From assembly GCA_030152675.1 (NCBI GenBank), contig JASLIY010000349.1:1-9618 (forward strand): a stretch of DNA of 9,618 nucleotides, given 5' to 3'. Position numbers and translations under genes: made by a program. The notes beneath the pieces are model-generated. The model did not search any database. It was given only the letters and a program-made list of their open reading frames with translations, and had not been told where the DNA came from. This document shows positions 1-4,482 of the stretch, one piece after another. The stretch comes from Acinetobacter sp. Lineage in GTDB: Bacteria; Pseudomonadota; Gammaproteobacteria; Pseudomonadales; Moraxellaceae. Numbering within the stretch: position 1 is the first letter of the stretch; each line of letters opens with the position of its first letter.

Positions 1-244
1 GACTGGCTGGGGTAAATAAAATCTCAGATTGACTTTGCATCGGGATGATTTCGCCGCCTTTCATCGGCGACGAAATACGTTGTACTTTTAAACCAATATA
101 GCGTGCCACATTGGTGGTATTAGTGATCTCTTTACTCAGGATCGATTGCTCCGACTCCATAAAAGATGTGATTTCACCGACACCAATCGCAAAGCTGCTG
201 AGGGGTGCCATTAAAATACTCAACACAACCGTTGTTTTTAACAT
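1..244 (-). CDS. ecpB: EcpB-type pilus chaperone, copy 1 (5' part only)
   Basis: This is the first 81 codons of a periplasmic chaperone of the E. coli common pilus (ECP/Mat) type; the rest lies beyond base 1. The ATG at 244 follows a strong ribosome site, AGAGG, with 5 nt spacing. The product starts with a 19-residue signal peptide ending SSFA, then GVGEITSF, which closely matches the start of mature EcpB. By eye the mature part is 52/63 identical to the full-length chaperone encoded at 1982-1308, while the signal peptides differ strongly. In this family the chaperone holds pilin subunits in the periplasm until they reach the usher. It follows pilin copy 1 after a 103-nt gap containing a stem-loop. 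EcpE, a second chaperone of ECP operons, is an alternative name, but the similarity to the other copy favours EcpB. Confidence 0.85.
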   Translation of the reverse strand, partial: MLKTTVVLSILMAPLSSFAIGVGEITSFMESEQSILSKEITNTTNVARYIGLKVQRISSPMKGGEIIPMQSQSEILFTPAS

Positions 245-269
245 TTCTCACCTCTATTGATTCGGTATC

Positions 270-298
270 GGGAGTGTTGAGCAAGACTGCGCACTCCC
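270..298 (-). promoter_or_regulatory. Intercistronic stem-loop between pilin and chaperone, copy 1
   Basis: A perfect 7-bp inverted repeat, GGGAGTG (270-276) and CACTCCC (292-298), encloses a 15-nt loop in the 103-nt gap between the pilin stop and the chaperone start. No T run follows on the minus strand, so it is not a classical terminator. A hairpin here could protect the 3' end of the pilin message and give more pilin than chaperone; that role is inferred. The corresponding gap in copy 2 (1983-2082) has nearly the same length but lacks this hairpin. Confidence 0.45.
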
Positions 299-347
299 AC
301 ATACCAGTTAAATAAATCCCCAGCATGCTTCAATCAGAGCGCTCGAT

Positions 348-938
348 TTATGGTTTTTCCCAAGTCGCTGTAAATTGAACGGCAACTTGTCCATCCCAGC
401 TCCCGTCAGCTAAATCAGCAAATTGTGCTGCGGTCTGGCCATCAGAAGTGGCTGAATCAATGCTAAAAGTGAAGTTGCCTTGTGCAGAAGTACGCCCTGA
501 GTTCATATACCCGGTACTTAAAGCAGTGAGGTCTTGATTAATATTTTTGGCTGTATCAATTAGCGTCACCAATTGATTGGAAATTTTTTCCCCATTCCAC
601 GCCACGCCCACTGCCAAAGTTGAGGTATCTGATGGACGTGTCAGGGTATTTCTCAGTACTTTCGAAGACAGATTAAAGTCTGTTGCACCACTTTGACCTT
701 CAATAGTCACATCAAATGCACCATTCACCGTGTTAAATGTTTTTAAGCCTTCAGCATATTTAAAATTGAGAGACTTCAACGGTGTAACCACTAAAGCACT
801 TTTAGTATCTTTGGTAGCAGACGCTTCCCAAGTCGCAACCGCAGAAGCAGAAATATTTTGATTGGCTGGAACAGCAGTTTCAGCAAATACAGATACAGAC
901 ATGACTGAGCCTGCAAGCAATGCAAGTAATTTTTTCAT
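348..938 (-). CDS. ecpA: EcpA/MatB-type major pilin, copy 1
   Basis: The 196-residue product is the structural subunit of a common-pilus (ECP, alpha-fimbria) fibre, exported to the periplasm and polymerised outside the cell. A signal peptide covers about residues 1-19, cleaved after SVFA. The mature protein carries hallmarks of E. coli EcpA in order: SASAVATWEASA, the KDTKSALVVTPLKSL stretch, FDVTIEGQSGATDF, a VLRNTLT segment, the GRTSAQGNFTFSI block and a C-terminal VQFTATW. There is no cysteine, as in EcpA. Length agrees with E. coli EcpA (about 195 residues). From Asn28 to the end it aligns without gaps to copy 2, with 26 differences in 169 residues. The ATG at 938 is preceded by GAGAT as ribosome site. 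It is followed by a chaperone gene 103 nt downstream. Whether both pilins enter one fibre or make separate pili cannot be seen. Confidence 0.93.
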   Translation of the reverse strand: MKKLLALLAGSVMSVSVFAETAVPANQNISASAVATWEASATKDTKSALVVTPLKSLNFKYAEGLKTFNTVNGAFDVTIEGQSGATDFNLSSKVLRNTLTRPSDTSTLAVGVAWNGEKISNQLVTLIDTAKNINQDLTALSTGYMNSGRTSAQGNFTFSIDSATSDGQTAAQFADLADGSWDGQVAVQFTATWEKP

Positions 939-1014
939 AACGATCTCATGACGAAGGTCAAGCTAACCTTCTAGAAGTAAAATTTACAATGAATGAAAAT
1001 GACAAACTATGAAG
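939..1014 (-). promoter_or_regulatory. Conserved leader with stem-loop ahead of pilin copy 1
   Basis: These bases just upstream of pilin copy 1 are clearly related to those upstream of copy 2 (2686-2762). Inside is a 6-bp stem, GAAGGT (953-958) and ACCTTC (966-971), with a 7-nt loop, ending 14 nt before the ATG and just upstream of the ribosome site. The loop bases differ between copies while the stem is kept, as expected if structure matters. A role in message stability or translation control is inferred; a protein-binding DNA site is the alternative. I could not define a convincing promoter within the block. Confidence 0.5.
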
Positions 1015-1146
1015 TGCAGCTAAACAAACAAATGGGCTGCATAGGCAGATATGCCCGATCAAAGATATGGGTTTGCATGTTAAGGTTGATTTTCAAGTGA
1101 TTCAAGTCACATTTTTATTGAAATATCCTATTCTCACAATCATAAA

Positions 1147-1168
1147 ATTAAGTACTTCTTAATAGTAG
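1147..1168 (-). promoter_or_regulatory. Operator-like inverted repeat upstream of pilin copy 1
   Basis: ATTAAG-N5-CTTAAT (1147-1163) is a perfect 6-bp inverted repeat, followed on the plus strand by A then GTAG. A similar site, ATTAAG-N6-ATTAAT then C then GTAG (2885-2907), lies upstream of pilin copy 2 at almost the same distance from the start codon (209 and 200 bp). Similar position and sequence suggest a shared regulator site. The bases are A+T-rich, so chance is not excluded. No regulator gene of the EcpR type lies in the window. Confidence 0.3.
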
Positions 1169-1243
1169 ACATTATTTAGTTTTAAATTTCTACTGATGCC
1201 GATTTTTTTTGTAAAAGAAATAAAAACATCAGGAATAGATAAA

Positions 1244-1270
1244 AACACATCGCCATTACAGCGATGTGTT
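1244..1270 (-). terminator. Rho-independent terminator after ecpB copy 2
   Basis: A perfect 10-bp stem, AACACATCGC (1244-1253) pairing with GCGATGTGTT (1261-1270), has a 7-nt loop. On the minus strand the stem runs into TTTTTATC. It begins 37 nt after the chaperone stop codon. This is the best-formed terminator in the window and separates the two pilin-chaperone pairs. Confidence 0.8.
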
Positions 1271-1307
1271 CCCTAGAAATCATCTAATCTGATTGCCGCA
1301 ATAACGC

Positions 1308-1982
1308 TTACTTCAAGCGAATATATTCGCCTCGGTGCCAAAGCCCTACATGGGTTTTCGATTGACTCATATCTGTATACTTCAAATGAATGCGATCACC
1401 TGGCATCACAAAATAACGCTCACGGCAACCTCTCCCCGTCTTGTCATCAGCCCTATTTTTACAAGCGCCAGTAGAGACCACACGAAAAGTTGCATTACCT
1501 AAGTTTTGAATTTCGCCATTGTTATAGTTGTATTTAAAATTTTCTTGTCTTGGAGCAACCACTAAAATCGTATCAATTTGAGCTGATGTGGTCGCTAGAC
1601 CTGATTTTGTCGATAGGCTTTCGTCAAACTCACTCACCGGTGCATCGAGCCAAGACAACCGATAATAGCGCTCTGCATCATCTTGTGGTCCTTGATAGAC
1701 AATACGAAAATTTTCTCTTGCTTCACCTGCCAAGACTTGATTTGCGGGGGTAAATAAAATTTCCGATTGGCTTTGCATCGGGATGATTTCACCACCTTGC
1801 ATCGGCGACGAAATTCGCTGCACCTTTAAACCGACGTAGCGAACAACATGAGTGGTATTGATGACTTCTTTGCTCAAGATCGATTGATCTGATTCTATAA
1901 AGGATGTGATTTCACCGATACTGATCGCAAAACAGCTCAAAGGTGTCATTAAACAACTTGACGTTGCTAGTACTTTAAACAC
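1308..1982 (-). CDS. ecpB: EcpB-type pilus assembly chaperone, copy 2
   Basis: The 224-residue product is a periplasmic chaperone of the alpha-fimbria class that would stabilise EcpA subunits and deliver them to the outer-membrane usher. A signal peptide (about 1-19, ending PLSCFA) precedes ISIGEITSF. Segments shared with E. coli EcpB include ERYYR (104-108), ILVVAPRQ (139-146), NLGNATFR, and a C-terminal domain with two cysteines (174 and 186) that probably form a disulfide, followed by MPG. Length matches E. coli EcpB (about 222). I chose the GTG at 1982 over the GTG at 1988: AGAGG then sits 5 nt upstream instead of touching the codon, and the signal peptide becomes exactly as long as in copy 1, whose ATG aligns with this codon. 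It lies 100 nt after pilin copy 2, and a terminator follows. Confidence 0.9.
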   Translation of the reverse strand: MFKVLATSSCLMTPLSCFAISIGEITSFIESDQSILSKEVINTTHVVRYVGLKVQRISSPMQGGEIIPMQSQSEILFTPANQVLAGEARENFRIVYQGPQDDAERYYRLSWLDAPVSEFDESLSTKSGLATTSAQIDTILVVAPRQENFKYNYNNGEIQNLGNATFRVVSTGACKNRADDKTGRGCRERYFVMPGDRIHLKYTDMSQSKTHVGLWHRGEYIRLK

Positions 1983-2082
1983 TTTCACCTCTGTTAATCA
2001 TATTATGAAACGTATTGACAAGAAGAGTCCCGCATCAAAGGGAAAACAAATATCAGAACGTTTTTAAGATCAAAGCTTAAAC

Positions 2083-2685
2083 TTAGGGTTTATTCCAAGT
2101 TGCTGTAAATTGAACTGCGACTTGTCCATCCCAGTTGCCATTGGCTAAATCAGCAAAATGCGTTGCGGTCATGCCATCAGAAGTAGCAGAATCAATACTA
2201 AAGGTGAAATTGCCTTGTGCAGAAGCACGTCCTGCCTTCATATAGCCCGTACTTAAGTCAGTTAAGTCATGATTAATATTTTGAGCAGTATCAATAAGTG
2301 CCACAGGCTGACTGGAAATTTTTTTCCCATTCCAAGCCACGCCTACAGCCAAGGTAGAACTGTCCGATGGGCGTGTCAGTGTATTTCTCAGAACGTTTGA
2401 AGAGAGATTAAAATCAGTCGCCCCACTCTGGCCTTCAATCGTCACATCAAAAGCTCCATTCACGCTGTTAAACGCTTGCGATCCTTCAGCATAATGAAAA
2501 TTAAGCGATTTTAAGGGCGTAACCACCAACGCACTTTTGGTATCTTTAACAGCAGACACTTCCCAAGTGGCCATAGCAGAAGCAGAAATATTGTTTTGAA
2601 CAGAACCCGAAGAGCTTGCAAATGCAGAAGCGGTCAACGAAGAACCAATCACAAGCGTCATTAAGGGGAAAATTAATTTTTTCAT
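2083..2685 (-). CDS. ecpA: EcpA/MatB-type major pilin, copy 2
   Basis: The 200-residue product is a second common-pilus subunit, first in the transcription order of the visible genes. Residues 1-23 form a signal peptide (MKKLIFPL to SAFA). The mature region has the same blocks as copy 1 and is 143/169 identical by eye, ungapped, with an identical VQFTATW end region. Differences lie mainly in the signal peptide and in scattered positions such as K/H, E/K and L/P, which could be surface changes. The ATG at 2685 is preferred over an upstream in-frame ATG at 2709: GAGGG is placed 4 nt before it, the protein then begins directly with a normal signal peptide, and the conserved leader (2686-2762) would otherwise be partly coding. 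Likely products are an alternative pilin or a dosage increase. Confidence 0.92.
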   Translation of the reverse strand: MKKLIFPLMTLVIGSSLTASAFASSSGSVQNNISASAMATWEVSAVKDTKSALVVTPLKSLNFHYAEGSQAFNSVNGAFDVTIEGQSGATDFNLSSNVLRNTLTRPSDSSTLAVGVAWNGKKISSQPVALIDTAQNINHDLTDLSTGYMKAGRASAQGNFTFSIDSATSDGMTATHFADLANGNWDGQVAVQFTATWNKP

Positions 2686-2762
2686 CAAGCCCTCATACAA
2701 GAAGGTCAAAACAACCTTCTAAAAATAAAAAGTTACAATGAACAAAAACAGCAAATAATAAA
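2686..2762 (-). promoter_or_regulatory. Conserved leader with stem-loop ahead of pilin copy 2
   Basis: This is the counterpart of 939-1014. The stem is 7 bp here: AGAAGGT (2700-2706) pairs with ACCTTCT (2714-2720) across the loop CAAAACA. It ends 14 nt before the ATG at 2685. Similarity to the copy 1 leader continues through TTACAATGAA and then fades. Its retention in both copies, while the intercistronic gaps diverged, suggests a functional leader. Confidence 0.5.
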
Positions 2763-2884
2763 AACAAACACAAGGTGGAGTTACATCGGTAATGTATATC
2801 TAAAATGAAATATCAGGTTAGTATTGATTTATATGTGTTACAAGTTACGTGTCTGGTGATTGAGTTCTCTTGCGCGAAAAAATA

Positions 2885-2907
2885 ATTAAGTTTTGCATTA
2901 ATCGTAG
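2885..2907 (-). promoter_or_regulatory. Operator-like repeat upstream of pilin copy 2
   Basis: ATTAAG-N6-ATTAAT followed by CGTAG matches the site at 1147-1168 upstream of copy 1 and lies 200 bp before the pilin ATG. The dyad is imperfect here (5 of 6 positions). Shared placement is the main argument for function. Confidence 0.3.
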
Positions 2908-2993
2908 GTACACCATCAATTTATATATATTTTGGCTTATTATTTTTTTGTAAATGAATTGTAATCACTCATTTTAAATGTGATGCAGTAGAC

Positions 2994-3030
2994 ATTCAGA
3001 TGAGGCGATCTCATATCACAACATCTGAAT
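2994..3030. repeat. Nested inverted repeat
   Basis: The outer arms ATTCAGATG (2994-3002) and CATCTGAAT (3022-3030) are a perfect 9-bp inverted repeat with a 19-nt spacer. An alternative inner hairpin ATGAG-N5-CTCAT (3000-3014) overlaps the left arm. On the plus strand ATTTTTGAATTTTT follows, terminator-like, but no plus-strand gene precedes it. It may be a remnant of a lost gene's terminator, a mobile-element end or a binding site. Confidence 0.4.
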
Positions 3031-3054
3031 ATTTTTGAATTTTTGCTTAAGCCT

Positions 3055-3075
3055 GATAAAAAAACTAACAGTTTT
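3055..3075 (-). terminator. Possible terminator after the first IS630-type gene
   Basis: AAAACT (3061-3066) and AGTTTT (3070-3075) form a 6-bp stem with a 3-nt loop; on the minus strand the stem runs into a stretch of seven T. It starts 20 nt after the stop of the gene at 3448-3095. The stem is A+T-rich and so weak. Confidence 0.4.
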
Positions 3076-3094
3076 AAAGCACATGCTCAGCACT

Positions 3095-3448
3095 TTATTC
3101 TGCTTCTGTGTCTTTATTTTTATCTTTAACTTTACTGGATTTTTTTAATGGCTTTTTTGCACTAATGCCCAAACGCTTGAGGGCTTTTTGAATCCCCGAC
3201 TTTGAACACCCCAAGCGTATCGCACGCTCAAACTGATAATCATGCGGATAATCTTGGACATCCTTTAAAATTAAATCATCATGAATTTTACGCGGTTTGT
3301 AGTCATGCGTAGTTTTTGGCTCAAGTCTTTTTTTCCAGCGCTGAATGGTGGTCGGACTGAGCTCAAATTTTTCGGCAGCTTCTTGAAAAGTCATACCCTG
3401 TTCTAATTTCGCTAGAATCTTCTTTCTAAAGTGTACTGGATAGGTCAT
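3095..3448 (-). CDS. Orphan IS630-type helix-turn-helix protein (OrfA-like)
   Basis: The 117-residue product matches the N-terminal DNA-binding half of IS630-family transposases. Residues about 18-41 (GMTFQEAAEKFELSPTTIQRWKK) form the first helix-turn-helix. A second, winged-helix-like segment runs through about residue 97, ending in GIQKALKRLGIS. The tail (98-112) is lysine-rich. The catalytic DDE half, normally another 200 or so residues, is missing: the downstream sequence, read in the frame that overlaps the end of this gene, gives no DDE-like protein. The ATG at 3448 is preferred over an in-frame ATG at 3592, because homology begins at MTYPVHFRKK and a promoter sits inside the extra region. 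It is either an IS remnant or a stand-alone DNA-binding protein; transposition by itself is not expected. Confidence 0.75.
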   Translation of the reverse strand: MTYPVHFRKKILAKLEQGMTFQEAAEKFELSPTTIQRWKKRLEPKTTHDYKPRKIHDDLILKDVQDYPHDYQFERAIRLGCSKSGIQKALKRLGISAKKPLKKSSKVKDKNKDTEAE

Positions 3449-3479
3449 TGGACTTAGCTTGGTATTATTAAAGAATTGT

Positions 3480-3508
3480 AATATAAATTTTTTTTCTAGA
3501 ATTGACCA
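3480..3508 (-). promoter_or_regulatory. Promoter of the IS630-type gene at 3448
   Basis: On the minus strand TGGTCA (3508-3503) and TATATT (3485-3480) are separated by 17 bp. These match the sigma-70 consensus at 4/6 and 5/6 positions. Transcription would begin near 3473, leaving about a 25-nt leader before the ATG at 3448, and it supports that start over the longer reading frame. Confidence 0.45.
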
Positions 3509-3691
3509 CAAGATTGGTGATTTTTTTAATAAAAAGTAAAAAAAATACATTGATTTAGATAAATTATTCAAGGATATGCGGTCATTGCACATTTAAAGAC
3601 ATTAAATCATGCCTTTGTTAAATCAAAGATTCTAAGCTGAAGTAAGACAACAAGACCTTCATTGCCGCAGATATTTCAATGCTTTAAAAGT

Positions 3692-3744
3692 GATGACTCA
3701 ATCCGTGTATGCATCATGCAGTCCATCTGCTCAATTGAGTCATC
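3692..3744. repeat. Long inverted repeat with inner palindrome
   Basis: GATGACTCAAT (3692-3702) and ATTGAGTCATC (3734-3744) are perfect 11-bp arms. The 31-nt spacer contains a second palindrome, TGCAT-C-ATGCA (3710-3720). The right arm overlaps CTCAATTGAG (3730-3739), itself a 10-bp palindrome. TTTTATG follows on the plus strand and ACTTTT on the minus strand, so it could act as a terminator for the gene ending at 3870, about 126 nt away. A recombination or protein-binding site is also possible. Confidence 0.5.
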
Positions 3745-3869
3745 TTTTATGATGTGGTAGAAATCGCTATTGAGTGTGTACTCATCTTCATTCGTGCTCA
3801 GGTATCTTGAATTACAACGCAACACCTATGCTTGATTTTCACGCGAATAGTCACAGTCATGAATAACAT

Positions 3870-4268
3870 TTACACGGGATCAGTAGCTTCTACTATTTTT
3901 TTGGTTTTCCGCACCACAAAGGCTTTTTTACTTTGTGACCAATTCAGCCGTTTTAATGTTCTACGTATTACTTCATAAGCAACAGGATAGCCAAATTTCT
4001 GTTCAAATTGTGGTACTAAATCATGAATACTGGAGAACTCTGCTGTCTCAACAAAGCTTTTAAAAGCCTCCAAGTCACGAATACTACTCGGTCGCCCACC
4101 CTTATTTTTTCGATTTTTAGGATCAAAGGCATCTGTATGCTCAAGCTCAATCCAGCGATCTAAGGTTGGCCGAGAGATACCAAAAATTTCACATACTTTC
4201 GATTTGTTGCCTAATTTCTTCCAGGCCATAATCGCACGTTGGCGTAAATCCAAAGAATGAATTTTCAT
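3870..4268 (-). CDS. Second orphan IS630-type helix-turn-helix protein
   Basis: The 132-residue product resembles the N-terminal region of another IS630-family transposase. MKIHSLDLRQRAI opens a helix-turn-helix (about 8-43, with NKSKVCEIFGISRPTLDRW). A basic hinge with GGRPS follows (57-61), then a second helix-turn-helix domain to about 111 (YEVIRRTLKRLNW) and a lysine/arginine-rich tail. No DDE residues follow; both other frames after the stop close quickly. It is not a copy of the protein at 3448-3095: the two share architecture but little sequence. The ATG at 4268 is chosen over 4280 because the family N terminus starts there and AGGA stands about 11 nt upstream. A perfect palindrome, TAGGAT-C-ATCCTA (4272-4284), overlaps this ribosome site and could be an operator. 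It is either a transposase fragment or a domesticated DNA-binding protein. Confidence 0.7.
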   Translation of the reverse strand: MKIHSLDLRQRAIMAWKKLGNKSKVCEIFGISRPTLDRWIELEHTDAFDPKNRKNKGGRPSSIRDLEAFKSFVETAEFSSIHDLVPQFEQKFGYPVAYEVIRRTLKRLNWSQSKKAFVVRKTKKIVEATDPV

Positions 4269-4271
4269 CAG

Positions 4272-4284
4272 TAGGATCATCCTA
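4272..4284. promoter_or_regulatory. Palindrome over the ribosome site of the gene at 4268
   Basis: TAGGAT-C-ATCCTA is a perfect 6-bp dyad around one central base, starting 4 nt upstream of the ATG at 4268 and containing the only Shine-Dalgarno-like bases. It could be an autoregulatory operator or an RNA hairpin covering the ribosome site. Function is inferred only from position. Confidence 0.3.
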
Positions 4285-4349
4285 TTACATTATCAGCAAA
4301 ACTTGCATGATTTTGAGTACAACAAGCACATCGCAAGATAAATTATCAT

Positions 4350-4384
4350 TTGGCTTAGTTCTCATTGTTTTGAAGCTAAGCCAA
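4350..4384. repeat. Strong hairpin downstream of the recombinase-like gene
   Basis: TTGGCTTAG (4350-4358) and CTAAGCCAA (4376-4384) form perfect 9-bp arms with a 17-nt loop, in the 214-nt gap between two minus-strand genes. No T run follows on either strand, so a classical terminator is doubtful. It lies about 100 nt past the stop codon at 4483. Confidence 0.45.
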
Positions 4385-4482
4385 TCATGATTAAATAATC
4401 AAAATAATTGCTTCTTTTAAAAAATTTCTCATTAAATTTACTTTTAACAACTAAACCGATTGATTATTGTATTGAATAAAAA

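Larger units (their letters stand above)
2763..3094. other. Upstream region of the pilus genes, no gene seen
   Basis: No coding sequence is supported here. The stretch holds the operator-like site at 2885-2907, an A+T-rich run with TATATATA around 2932, and the inverted repeats at 2994-3030 and 3061-3075. The promoter of the copy 2 pilus genes should lie here or in the adjoining leader, but no -35/-10 pair stands out clearly enough to call. Confidence 0.5.
3449..3869. other. Gap between the two IS630-type genes
   Basis: No gene is supported. The part next to 3448 holds a promoter for the gene below it. Positions 3692-3744 hold a long inverted repeat, and 3779-3780 may mark the TA-flanked end of a small element that includes the next gene. 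TTAAATCA occurs twice, at 3604 and 3620. Confidence 0.5.
3781..4317 (-). mobile_element. Possible small IS630-type element with TA flanks
   Basis: TA-CTCATCTTCAT at the left (from 3779) and the reverse complement at the right, TA-CTCAAAATCAT (from 4319), match at 8 of the first 11 positions inside the TA. IS630/Tc1-mariner elements insert at TA and duplicate it. The enclosed 537 bp contain just one gene, an OrfA-like protein. This would be an internally deleted or non-autonomous element. The end match is short and found by eye, so confidence is low. Confidence 0.25.

Noticed and set aside
1550..1753. 67-codon plus-strand frame
   Set aside because: It lies wholly antisense to the ecpB copy 2 gene, which is strongly supported by homology, and shows no ribosome site or recognisable protein.
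2686..2709. Eight extra codons at the start of pilin copy 2
   Set aside because: They overlap the leader that is conserved in both pilin copies; starting at 2685 gives a normal signal peptide and a better ribosome site.
3449..3592. 48-codon N-terminal extension of the IS630-type protein
   Set aside because: Family similarity begins at MTYPVHFRKK, and the extension contains a well-spaced promoter.
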